A stretch of DNA of 64,000 nucleotides from CALBPI01 sp038521865 (lineage in GTDB: Bacteria > Pseudomonadota > Gammaproteobacteria > Steroidobacterales > Woeseiaceae). Positions within the stretch are counted from its first letter, which is position 1; the number at the start of each line of letters is the position of its first letter. Location of the stretch: assembly GCA_038521865.1 (NCBI GenBank), contig JBCBKO010000003.1, positions 1 to 64,000 of the forward strand, read 5' to 3'. The position numbers and the translations under genes are program-made. The notes under the pieces are model-generated. The model had not been told where the DNA came from and ran no database searches. It saw only the letters and a program-made list of their open reading frames with translations. Shown in pieces: positions 14,165 through 22,683 of this stretch.

Positions 14165-15882
14165 GGGCTGATCCTGATATCGTCGGGGTCATCTTCCCAG
14201 CCGTTCGCCTCGTTGATCCATTCACGACGCACTTCGAGTTCACCATTCTTGTGGGTGGCAAACAAATTGGTCAGCCAGTTCGCATCGTCGCGCTCGGGAT
14301 AGTCGCTGCGATAGTGCGCACCACGACTCTCCTTGCGCATGTCCGCCGTTTCGATAATCACCTCAGCAACGTCATGCAGATTGCGTTGCTCATAGGCAAG
14401 CGCGTAATCGAGCGGCTCGCGAATCGCGAGCTGCTCGTTCAAACGTTGGCGATCTGCCGCGATGTAGTCGCGTGCCTCGGCGAGCGTCGTTGCATCTTTC
14501 TCGACCGTGAGCAGCTTCCACATCGTGTACTGCAACTCGCGTCTCATCGTGTCGATGTCAACCTCACCCTTCGCCTTTTGGAACGTGCGCAGCGCGTCAA
14601 AGTGGGCCAGCGCGTCATCGTCGGAAATACTGACCTGCGGTCTTGAGCTGCACTGTTCACCAGCGAACCGCCCGGCACGCCAGCCGAACACTTGTGAACC
14701 CCCGAGCATCGTGCCGCCCAGACGATCAGCACCCTGCCAGCCACCAGCCTCACCGACCGCGTACAAACCCGACACCGTCGACTCGGCGCGCTCATCAATG
14801 CGGATACCACCGTTACTCGAGTGGTGATGAATCTGCACCTGAACGAGATCGTTCTTGATGTCGATCCCGTTATCGATCATGAAGTTCTCAAACAGCTCGT
14901 GTTTGAAGCCCCGCGTTGCGTGCGACAGATCGAGGAACACCGCGTTGTTCTCCGTGCCCCGCCCTGCCAACACCTCGTTCTTGATCGCGCGGTCGATATG
15001 CAAAGACGCATCCCGGCAGCTTACAGGCCAGTGCGCCGCCTTGAGGTTGCAACCCTCGATCATCGAATCCGCATCCGGGTAGTAGTCCTGCAGGAACGAC
15101 TTGCCGTGCTTGTTAATCAGGCGATAAGGCTCTTCCATCTCGTAGAGCATGACGATCGCCTGCTGCGGCCAGGTTGTCGCCAACCCCTGCTGCATGTACT
15201 CCATATTGAACAGGTCGGCGCCCGCACGCGCCGCCATCGCGTAACCGTCGCCAGTGTTTCCCGGCGGGTTGAAGCTATAGGTGAACAACTGACCAACGCC
15301 GCCGGTCGCGATCACGACCGCACCCGCTTCGACCACAAACGGCTCGCCGTCGTCGGTCACACCCACCGCACCACTACAGCGTCCGTTGTCGACGACCAAG
15401 TCCGTGAAGTTGGCGTGTTCGAGCACTTGTGTGTTGGTGCCTTCGATCACTGCCTTCTGCACCGCCACGATCCGGTTGGTCTTCAGATCACTCTTGTGCC
15501 CTTCCATCGTCGCAAGCATCTTGCTTTGAAAGCGCATGCCCATCGACTGCAATCGCTTCACCGCGTCTGACACTTCGTCCACGAAAATCTGGCACAGCGC
15601 CGGATCGGCCATGCCCAAACCCGACTGCAGCATATCGGCATGTACGAGTTCCGGCGGGTTAAAAAAGCCACCTTTCGGTCCGACGGTTCGGATCGTCCAG
15701 AAATCGCCGATGGGGTTCGAAGTGGCACCGGCCCCGCGTACGCCAGGGATACCAAATCGCCCTTTCACGGCGAGCATGGTCCGCGCCCCGGCATCGTGTG
15801 CCGCGATCGTCGACGCGGTTGCCGCACCGCCACCGCCAATCACCAAAACGTCTGTGTTGTAGCGCTGCAATTTCATAGTCAC
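14155..15882 (-). CDS. Fumarate-reductase/SdhA-like flavoprotein oxidoreductase
   Basis: This 575-residue FAD enzyme belongs to the FRD/SDH flavoprotein family. It has the dinucleotide motif VIGGGGAATAS (about 14-24), FAD contacts VIATGGVGQLFTYS (about 188), HHHSSNGGIRI (about 357) and GLYAVGEAGGWQGADRLGG (about 374-392), and an SDH-type C-terminal helical domain (EVIIETADMRKESRGAHYRSD). No iron-sulfur or membrane subunit genes are adjacent, so it is not a respiratory complex. It more likely reduces or oxidises a C-C bond of the locus intermediate. Coupled by ATGA to the upstream methyltransferase. Confidence 0.85.
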   Translation of the reverse strand: MTMKLQRYNTDVLVIGGGGAATASTIAAHDAGARTMLAVKGRFGIPGVRGAGATSNPIGDFWTIRTVGPKGGFFNPPELVHADMLQSGLGMADPALCQIFVDEVSDAVKRLQSMGMRFQSKMLATMEGHKSDLKTNRIVAVQKAVIEGTNTQVLEHANFTDLVVDNGRCSGAVGVTDDGEPFVVEAGAVVIATGGVGQLFTYSFNPPGNTGDGYAMAARAGADLFNMEYMQQGLATTWPQQAIVMLYEMEEPYRLINKHGKSFLQDYYPDADSMIEGCNLKAAHWPVSCRDASLHIDRAIKNEVLAGRGTENNAVFLDLSHATRGFKHELFENFMIDNGIDIKNDLVQVQIHHHSSNGGIRIDERAESTVSGLYAVGEAGGWQGADRLGGTMLGGSQVFGWRAGRFAGEQCSSRPQVSISDDDALAHFDALRTFQKAKGEVDIDTMRRELQYTMWKLLTVEKDATTLAEARDYIAADRQRLNEQLAIREPLDYALAYEQRNLHDVAEVIIETADMRKESRGAHYRSDYPERDDANWLTNLFATHKNGELEVRREWINEANGWEDDPDDIRISPWG

Positions 15883-17048
15883 GCTACCGCTGTCACGATG
15901 GCTGCATACTGATCCGGGAAGCTCCCCGAAATCGATTCGATGTCTGGCCAGATCTCGCCTTGCGAGAAGCCCGCCAATTCAAACACCCGCAACCAGTTCT
16001 CCGGTGCGAGATAGCAATGCACGGGCCGGTAGTCCTGATTCCGGATCGCAGCCGTGCGGTGATAGACCGAGAGGTTCAACGACAACTCGCGCGGCGCCAT
16101 ATCACGCGGCGTCAGTCGAATCCGCTCCGCGAACAACACACGACCGCCAGGCTTAAGCGTCTCCTTGCACGACTTCAGAAACGCGACAATGTCCTTCGCT
16201 ACGTGCGCGGCATTCACCGCGTAGATCAAATCGAAGTCGCCCTGCGGCACCTTTTGTTCCGACAGTGGATTGTTGAGGTCAGCGAACCGCCAGTCGGTGC
16301 TCACGTCCGGGTAGTCGGCGCGGATTTCGTGGCGCGTACCCATGATGAATTTCGCACTGATGTCAGTGAAGTGATAGTGCTCGACGCGATCAAGTTCGTT
16401 TTTCGCTGCAAGATGCTTGAACAGGTTGCGAATGCCGTTGCCGGTGCCGCCGCCGATTTCGAGAATGCGCCCTTTCGGCAACAACATGTCGATGGCTTTC
16501 GCGCCCATGATGCCGTGCACGTTCTGCAATGGGTCGGTGTTGGTCGCGCGGAACCAGAGCTCCTGGAACTCGGACTCACGACCCGACAGAATCGCATCGA
16601 GAAAATCGGGCTCGTCTTTGAGTGAACGTACCCAATGATCAGCACCGAATTGCAAAAACTCGAGCGGTGAGACGTATTCATCGCCAAGCGCCGCCATATC
16701 CTTTGCAATGTCAGCGATATCTCGCGGCGGTGTCGCTACCGCACCCGTGTGCTGGAAGCTTGGCGTTCCGTCCGACTCGGTGCGGGTGACGAAGTCAAAG
16801 CGTGCGCTCAACCGATCGAGCATCGCCTCCAGCGTGATGAACGCAGAATCGACATAGCCCAATGACTCGGTCAGCGCTGCCGGCGTCGTCGGCGCCGCCA
16901 ATTCCGTCGTCAGTTCCAATGAGCGGTATAGGCCGAGCAGATGAAAATCGAGCGCCTCCTGCAACAGCGCTGCCCCCTCGATCATTTCCGGAGTGAAAAG
17001 ATCCTCAACACACCAACGGGTGAAGTCCTGTCTGAGTTGTTCGGTCAC
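15879..17048 (-). CDS. Class I SAM-dependent methyltransferase (polyketide C-MT-like)
   Basis: This 389-residue methyltransferase has an N-terminal helical part of about 170 residues and a Rossmann SAM-binding fold starting at ILEIGGGTGNGIRN (about 195). Motif II-like DLIYAVNAAHVAKD lies near 275, and LKPGGRVLFAE near 300. The long N-terminal region and the fold resemble the stand-alone form of methyltransferase domains in polyketide synthases, so carbon or oxygen methylation of an acyl-ACP is plausible. It is within the minus-strand operon, coupled to the flavoprotein. The target cannot be read from sequence. Confidence 0.82.
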   Translation of the reverse strand: MTEQLRQDFTRWCVEDLFTPEMIEGAALLQEALDFHLLGLYRSLELTTELAAPTTPAALTESLGYVDSAFITLEAMLDRLSARFDFVTRTESDGTPSFQHTGAVATPPRDIADIAKDMAALGDEYVSPLEFLQFGADHWVRSLKDEPDFLDAILSGRESEFQELWFRATNTDPLQNVHGIMGAKAIDMLLPKGRILEIGGGTGNGIRNLFKHLAAKNELDRVEHYHFTDISAKFIMGTRHEIRADYPDVSTDWRFADLNNPLSEQKVPQGDFDLIYAVNAAHVAKDIVAFLKSCKETLKPGGRVLFAERIRLTPRDMAPRELSLNLSVYHRTAAIRNQDYRPVHCYLAPENWLRVFELAGFSQGEIWPDIESISGSFPDQYAAIVTAVA

Positions 17049-17090
17049 GATGCGATCCTTTCGGTTTTTGTTCTGGTTTCGGTGCTGCGA

Positions 17091-17924
17091 TCAGGCGGCC
17101 GTTGATCCCATCGCCTGCGCCACTTTGTCGGTCCACGCCGTCACAGCGGCGATCGTCTCGGGTAGTGCATCAAATTGCACCCCATGCTCGCCGGGAACGA
17201 TGATATGCGACTTGGGCGTCCCTTTGACGTGACGCCATGCACGCAAATGCTTTTCGTTGTCGGACAGCCGATCCTGTTCGGCCAACACCATGAGCGTCGG
17301 CAAGCGCAGTTTTGCCCAACGCGGGCCGAGCATGCGATTCATATCAACCAGGCACTGATTGAAACGTGGGGAGACCTCACGGGTTCGAAGCGGATCCGGA
17401 ATGATGAAGTCCTCATAGGCTGGGCCGCGAGTGAACCGATCGATCGGCACGTGCGGCTCGCAGTCCGCCTCACCGGAATATCCAACCACTAAATCGGCAC
17501 CGCCGATGTCATCAGCCGGAAAAATCGACGGGGCGATCATCAGAAACGACGCGACCCCTGCGGCATCGCGCGACAACGCATTGAGCGCGTACGTCGCCCC
17601 CCAGCAAAACCCGCCCAGGTGGGTGGTCAGTATGTCGGAGGCATAGTGGTGTCGCACCGCATCAACATCGTCGAGCAGCTGTGCGGTCGATGGCGCATCG
17701 CCACTCGCCGACGTGCTGAGCCCGGCTCCGCGACGGTCCACCGCAAGCACAGCAACACCTTGCTCCGCCAAGCCCTGGCCCAATGTCTCGAGCCACCCGG
17801 AATGACTGACCACGCCGTGTAGCAAGATGATCTGATGTGCATACGGGCTATTCGGCACATAGCGCCGCACCGGCAATGATTCACCATCAGAGGAAATGAC
17901 AGATTCGAGCAGCTTCTCGGTCAT
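17091..17924 (-). CDS. Alpha/beta hydrolase with cysteine nucleophile elbow
   Basis: This alpha/beta hydrolase of about 277 residues has an oxyanion HGVVSHSGW segment (about 35), AVDRRGAGLS (about 62) and a nucleophile elbow GFCWGAT (about 102) in which cysteine replaces the usual serine. Likely acid AEQD (about 217) and histidine GEHGVQ (about 245) complete the triad. Cys elbows occur in dienelactone hydrolases and some thioesterases, so it could release product from the ACP or open a lactone or enol ester. MTEKLLESV (17924) is preferred over the upstream in-frame ATG at 17969. It belongs to the minus-strand operon. Confidence 0.75.
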   Translation of the reverse strand: MTEKLLESVISSDGESLPVRRYVPNSPYAHQIILLHGVVSHSGWLETLGQGLAEQGVAVLAVDRRGAGLSTSASGDAPSTAQLLDDVDAVRHHYASDILTTHLGGFCWGATYALNALSRDAAGVASFLMIAPSIFPADDIGGADLVVGYSGEADCEPHVPIDRFTRGPAYEDFIIPDPLRTREVSPRFNQCLVDMNRMLGPRWAKLRLPTLMVLAEQDRLSDNEKHLRAWRHVKGTPKSHIIVPGEHGVQFDALPETIAAVTAWTDKVAQAMGSTAA

Positions 17925-18020
17925 GCGTTGTAGTCTACCCAAAAGCGCGAATGTTCGATCCCGATGCATCCACTCTTCAACAGCGTCAAACGGATATCGG
18001 TCAGTATGTGAAGCGGTGGT

Positions 18021-19103
18021 CTAGACGTCGTTATCGATGAACGAGAGCACAACCTGATCGACCGACGCGCCTTCAACGTGTGACAGTCCCACCGTAACGA
18101 AGGCGCTGAACGAATCACGCACCCGAAAATGTGCTCGCGCCAGTACATCGGCAGCCGCCGACTGGTGATCAGGAATCGTAAACGTCAGAGAGCGCCGTCT
18201 ACCTGCATGGCGCCGTCTCAGTTCATCGACGAGCGCGCGCAGCGCATCGTCGGTGGTGTAAGCCACGTCTTCCACGATGAGTGCATTGTTCACGCCCGAG
18301 CGAAGTGCGGCGAAGGCGGCAGCGCACCCCTGCTGGTCTTCGACGGCAACGAGGTCGTAGTGGTGGTTTGGGCTGTTCCTGATTCGCCAATCAACAAACT
18401 GCGCATCGCGCCTGCCGATCTGCCAACCACCCGCGACCAGTGATTGCCAAAGTCCGTCCATAAATTCTGGTGTGTAATCGACTACTCGATATCCGCTGCG
18501 CCGGAACGAGGCCCGGAGCGCATAGAAGCTGCGCGATACGAGATTCAATGCGCCGCCCACTAAAGTTGCGAGCGCACCTGGCAGCCTGGATTTCAGATAG
18601 GCGGTGAAGTCGAGCGGCAGCACATAAATATCGAGCGAGTAACCGAGTTTGTGGCCTCCGAAGGAGCGAACCTTGCCCGACAGCGGGTTTGGAAACCCGA
18701 AAATGAAATCGGAGCGCTCCCGTGCGTACTGCAGAAAGTCTTTCTGGAACTTGAGCGCCGGGCCAAGGCTACGGTGCTCCGGTTCGACGGCAAAATCGCC
18801 GAACACTGACCCGATTGCGCGCTCACCAGCCACGACAAATTCGCGCGGGCTGAGGCACACCACACCAACGTTCCGTTGCTCCGGCTTGTAACTCAGGAAT
18901 AGCACTGTGCCTGCGCCCGCCGGATTATCGCGATAATACCAATCCAGCTTCTCGCGCTGCGGCGGATTATCGCCAGGCAGAAAACGCCACAGACGCAGGA
19001 TATCGTCAGCATCACGCTCAAGATCGCCCTCTCGAATCTCGTAGAGGTCGCTGACTTTCGCGCTACGTGGCTTTGCTGCGGACTGCTGCTGCACGGCACT
19101 CAC
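18021..19103 (-). CDS. GNAT-like acyltransferase, substrate unknown
   Basis: This 360-residue protein has GNAT N-acetyltransferase features in its first half: YEIREGDLERDADDI near residue 20, GVVCLSPREFVV and GSVFGDFAVEPEHRSLG (about 90-115), the last matching the acyl-CoA-binding motif A region. The second half reads like another degenerate acyltransferase fold, suggesting a tandem GNAT architecture. Its start overlaps the ubiX stop by ATGA, so it belongs to the same operon. It may acylate an amino group in the locus product. No specific family is recognised. Confidence 0.65.
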   Translation of the reverse strand: MSAVQQQSAAKPRSAKVSDLYEIREGDLERDADDILRLWRFLPGDNPPQREKLDWYYRDNPAGAGTVLFLSYKPEQRNVGVVCLSPREFVVAGERAIGSVFGDFAVEPEHRSLGPALKFQKDFLQYARERSDFIFGFPNPLSGKVRSFGGHKLGYSLDIYVLPLDFTAYLKSRLPGALATLVGGALNLVSRSFYALRASFRRSGYRVVDYTPEFMDGLWQSLVAGGWQIGRRDAQFVDWRIRNSPNHHYDLVAVEDQQGCAAAFAALRSGVNNALIVEDVAYTTDDALRALVDELRRRHAGRRRSLTFTIPDHQSAAADVLARAHFRVRDSFSAFVTVGLSHVEGASVDQVVLSFIDNDV

Positions 19104-19687
19104 TGGTTACCCAAACCCTCCCAGGGCTCGTAGAGTTCGTTGTTCACTCCCGCAAGGCTCATGACGCGACCGACGGTCTCGCGCACCATGGTCTCGATAT
19201 CTGGCGGGTTCGAATAAAATGCTGGCACCGGAGGGTAAACAATCCCACCCATCTCTGTCACCGCAGCCATGTTACGAATGTGTGCAAGATTCAGCGGCGT
19301 CTCGCGGGCCAGTAAAATGACGCGTCGCCGCTCCTTCAGCATCACATCGGCGGAACGCGTAATCAGCGACCCGCCGATGCCCTGTCCGATGCAGCCGAGT
19401 GTTTTCATGGAGCATGGCGCGACGATCATCGCGGTCGACGGAAAAGAGCCGCTCGCAATCGAAGCACCGACGTTGCGATCATCGTGCACCACATCGGCCA
19501 TTGCCTCGAGCTCGGATTTCTTCAGACCGGTCTCGGTGGTAACGGTGAGGTAACCCGCGGCGGATACGATCAGATGCGATTGCACGTTGGGCAGTTCGCG
19601 CAGCGCTCGAAGTAGGGTTACGCCATAGACGGATCCGGACGCACCGGAGATTCCGACGATGATCTTATGTTCACGCGGACTGGACAT
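19100..19687 (-). CDS. ubiX: UbiX-type flavin prenyltransferase
   Basis: This 195-residue enzyme transfers a dimethylallyl group to FMN to make prenyl-FMN, the cofactor of UbiD decarboxylases. It shows the N-terminal flavin site VGISGASGSVYGV (about 12-24), APCSMKTLGCIGQGI (about 90-104), RRRVILLARETPLN (about 122) and the PPVPAFY segment (about 152). It is the first gene of the minus-strand operon, and the UbiD partner is the last gene of the facing operon. It may be a locus-specific paralogue rather than the ubiquinone enzyme, but that needs the rest of the genome. Confidence 0.92.
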   Translation of the reverse strand: MSSPREHKIIVGISGASGSVYGVTLLRALRELPNVQSHLIVSAAGYLTVTTETGLKKSELEAMADVVHDDRNVGASIASGSFPSTAMIVAPCSMKTLGCIGQGIGGSLITRSADVMLKERRRVILLARETPLNLAHIRNMAAVTEMGGIVYPPVPAFYSNPPDIETMVRETVGRVMSLAGVNNELYEPWEGLGNQ

Positions 19688-19806
19688 AAGTAGACAAAAG
19701 TCACTGTTTTAGAAAAGAAAAACAAGAATAATCCGAATATTACAATCATTGCGTTGATTTTTCCGAGTAAAAACTCGACGATTTCCCGCCGGAAGGGAGT
19801 GTTCAC

Positions 19807-22632
19807 GTGTTAGACATGAAATCAGTCTTGCGACAGGTTTGGGCGCGCGCCCTGATGGTGATGATCGTCGGTATGCTGGCGGCTTGCTCGCCCTCAGGCG
19901 ACGGCGAAGTACAACTGCTGCCGATCGCGACGCCGGATACGGTCGGCCTTTCGCAGTCGGGTGCGGAATCTGCGATCCGCGGTGCGGGGCTTGAGGTCGG
20001 GACCGTCACCGTTGAGAGCAGCAACAGCGTCGCCGCAGGCAGTGTGATTTCGCAGGACCCACCGGCTGGCACGGATTTGCCACAGGGCTCCACCGTCGAT
20101 CTCATCGTGTCGGGCGGCCCTGCCGACGTCCCGGTGCCCAACACCGCGGGGCTGAGCCAGGCTGAGGCCGAGGCCGCGATCGTGGCCGCCGGGTTTGTGG
20201 TCGGCACCGTGATCACAGAAGCGAGCGACACCGTCGCGCTCGGCGGTGTCATCCGGACGAGTCCACCCGCCTCTGACCTTCTAGCGCCTGGCAGCACCAT
20301 CAATCTGGTGGTCTCGGCCGGACCGAACAACACACCAGTACCGAACGTCGCGGGCCTGAGCGAAGCCGATGCACGTGACGCCATCCTCATGGCTGGGTTA
20401 ACGATCGGCAACGTGACCGGCGAGGCGAGCGACGTCGTGCCCGTCGGCAATGTCATTCGCACAGACCCACTCGTCGGCACCGAAATCACGGCAGGTGCGC
20501 CGGTAGACATTATTGTGTCGTTAGGGCCTGCCAATGTCGCAGTCCCGGATGTCACCAACCTGACGAGCGCAGCGGCTGCTCAGGCACTGATCGATGCAGG
20601 GCTGATCGTCGGAGACGTGACGTTCGCGGTCAGCGTTGATGTGCCGGCGGGCAGCATCATCAGCCAAGACCCCGCTGCAGCTGCGCTGGTCGCGGCGGGC
20701 ACCGCGGTCAACCTTGTCGAATCACTCGGGCCAGATGCCGTTCCTGTTCCAGACATCGTGGGTCTGCAACAAGCCGATGCAGAGTCGGTGGTGACCACGG
20801 CGGGACTTGCCGTCGGCAATATCGGTTTGCAGGTCTCGACGCTGGTGCCCGAAGGCGAGGTACTGAGTCAGTCGATCCCGCCTGGTACACAAGTGATTCC
20901 TGGCACGACGCTCGACTTCGTGGTGTCGATCGGCCCACCGGTAACCGTACCGGATGTCACCGGCCTTAGCGAAGCTGACGCGAGCACCACGCTCGTCGAC
21001 GCGCGTCTGGTTGTCGGCAACGTCACGACACAAGAGGACTTGAACGTCCCTGCGGGCGCTGTGATCTCTCAGAACCCCGCGGGGGGTGCGGTCGTCGATC
21101 CTGGCACAGCCGTTGACCTCGTCGTCTCGCTTGGACCACCGACGACGGTCACACCAGGTGTCATCGGTCTCATGCAGATGGCCGCCGAGCAGGCGATTAT
21201 CGATGCGGAACTGATCGTTGGGACCGTGACGCAACAACCATCTAACACTATCGCTGCTGGCGTGGTGATCAGCCAGAGCCCAGCCGCCGGTGCCGTCTTG
21301 GTCGTCGGTAGTCCCGTTGATCTGGTGGTCTCGAGCGGTCCTCCGCAAGCGACTGTGCCGGACGTCGTTGGATTGACCGAGGCAGCCGCCGGCACCACAC
21401 TCAACAACGCAGGGCTCGTGACAGGCAACGTCACTCAGCAGTCTTCGAGCAGTGTTCCTGCCGGACAGATCATCAGCCAGAACCCGGCAGCCGGATTGCA
21501 GGTGAACGCAGGCTCCGCGGTGGATCTTGTGGTGTCTTCAGGCCCAGCCAGCGTGTCGGTACCGAACGTCGTTGGCCTCTCTCAAGCGGCCGCGTCGAGC
21601 GCCATCACCGGAGCCAACCTGGTTGTCGGTAACGTCACTACGCAGACGTCGAACACGGTCGCCAACGGCGACGTTATCAGCCAGAACCCGACGGGCGGTA
21701 CCACCGTCTCCGAAGGCAGCGCTGTTGACCTCGTGGTCTCCAGTGGCCCAGCAACGGTGTCCGTGCCGAATGTCGTTGGCCAATCGCAAGCGGCAGCCGA
21801 AGCGGCCATCACCGGGGCGAGTCTCGTGGTCGGTGCGGTCTCCAACGCCTCGTCGAACACCGTGGCGAGTGGTGATGTAATCAGCCAGGACCCGGCAGCC
21901 GGCACGAACGTCGCTGAGAACTCGGCGGTGAATATTGTTGTCTCGACCGGACCTGCGACTTCGAGTTTCACCGACGAGTTCAACGATGCATCCTCACTGT
22001 CCGACTGGTCGCTGCGCCACCAGGTTGAAGGTACGAACCAGCAATACAGCACGCTCGACATCGATACCTCGCGCGCTGGCTATCTCGTGTTGATTCCTTC
22101 GGTGCGATCGGGATGGTTTGCCACCGGCAGAGCACCGCTCGTATTCAAGGAAATCACCGGCAACTTCGCCGTGCAGACTTATGTGGTTGCACGCAGCCTT
22201 GGCTCGGCGAGCGTAGCGCCTGCGAGCGAGTTCAACTCAGCCGGTCTACTCGCGCGGAATCCGGCTGGCGCAACAGGATCTGAAAACTACGTCATGGTGA
22301 ACCTCGGCCGGCAGGATACCCGCATCCCGGGCAGTGTCGGCAGCGAGGCTAAAACCACGGTAAACGACTTTTCTACCCTGACGCTGGATGCGGCCGGGTT
22401 TGAGGGCGACATCTTGCTCTGCCGAGTGGGCAACGAGATGATCGCCTATCGCAGACTCGCAGCCGACCCGGATTGGGTGGAACTCGATCGCTATACCCGC
22501 GCAGACTTACCCGCAACCTTACAGGTCGGCCTCGTGGTGAACGCGTTCCAAACGCCAATCGATATTCGCGCCGAGTTCGACTACATCCGTGAGTTGCCAA
22601 CACCGAGCAACGACACGCAGTGCACGCCTTGA
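19807..22632 (+). CDS. Lipoprotein with ten PASTA-like repeats and a C-terminal lectin-like domain
   Basis: This is a 941-residue secreted lipoprotein with a signal peptide ending in lipobox LAAC (cysteine near residue 27). Ten tandem units of about 68 residues follow (about 40-720). Each has a VPNVVGLSQAAA-type start, a G-VVGNVT core, an AG-VISQ-P-AG stretch and an end like VDLVVSSGP. This is the PASTA pattern. The last 220 residues (FTDEFNDASSLSDW onwards) look like a concanavalin/DUF1349-type beta-sandwich. GTG 19807 is preferred because AAGGGAG lies seven bases upstream. PASTA arrays normally bind peptidoglycan in Gram-positive kinases and PBPs. Here a peptidoglycan- or glycan-binding envelope spacer is likely. 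Confidence 0.85.
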   Translation: MLDMKSVLRQVWARALMVMIVGMLAACSPSGDGEVQLLPIATPDTVGLSQSGAESAIRGAGLEVGTVTVESSNSVAAGSVISQDPPAGTDLPQGSTVDLIVSGGPADVPVPNTAGLSQAEAEAAIVAAGFVVGTVITEASDTVALGGVIRTSPPASDLLAPGSTINLVVSAGPNNTPVPNVAGLSEADARDAILMAGLTIGNVTGEASDVVPVGNVIRTDPLVGTEITAGAPVDIIVSLGPANVAVPDVTNLTSAAAAQALIDAGLIVGDVTFAVSVDVPAGSIISQDPAAAALVAAGTAVNLVESLGPDAVPVPDIVGLQQADAESVVTTAGLAVGNIGLQVSTLVPEGEVLSQSIPPGTQVIPGTTLDFVVSIGPPVTVPDVTGLSEADASTTLVDARLVVGNVTTQEDLNVPAGAVISQNPAGGAVVDPGTAVDLVVSLGPPTTVTPGVIGLMQMAAEQAIIDAELIVGTVTQQPSNTIAAGVVISQSPAAGAVLVVGSPVDLVVSSGPPQATVPDVVGLTEAAAGTTLNNAGLVTGNVTQQSSSSVPAGQIISQNPAAGLQVNAGSAVDLVVSSGPASVSVPNVVGLSQAAASSAITGANLVVGNVTTQTSNTVANGDVISQNPTGGTTVSEGSAVDLVVSSGPATVSVPNVVGQSQAAAEAAITGASLVVGAVSNASSNTVASGDVISQDPAAGTNVAENSAVNIVVSTGPATSSFTDEFNDASSLSDWSLRHQVEGTNQQYSTLDIDTSRAGYLVLIPSVRSGWFATGRAPLVFKEITGNFAVQTYVVARSLGSASVAPASEFNSAGLLARNPAGATGSENYVMVNLGRQDTRIPGSVGSEAKTTVNDFSTLTLDAAGFEGDILLCRVGNEMIAYRRLAADPDWVELDRYTRADLPATLQVGLVVNAFQTPIDIRAEFDYIRELPTPSNDTQCTP

Positions 22633-22641
22633 TCAGCAGTT

Positions 22642-22683
22642 GAGTCAGGCGAGTTAATCGCCCGCCTGACTCTGTGCCTTTTT
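22642..22683 (+). terminator. Terminator downstream of the PASTA-repeat gene
   Basis: A perfect 10-bp stem, GAGTCAGGCG (22642-22651) and CGCCTGACTC (22663-22672), with an 11-base loop is followed by TGTGCCTTTTT. The right half lies inside the 3' end of the convergent gene. Confidence 0.6.

Noticed and set aside
14821..15570. Long plus-strand frame (249 codons) opposite the flavoprotein gene
   Set aside because: His/Arg-rich shadow of the strongly supported flavoprotein frame.
19927..21955. Regular DNA repeats of about 200 bp that might be a CRISPR or satellite
   Set aside because: They are diverged coding units of the PASTA-like protein in one open frame; spacing and sequence do not fit CRISPR.
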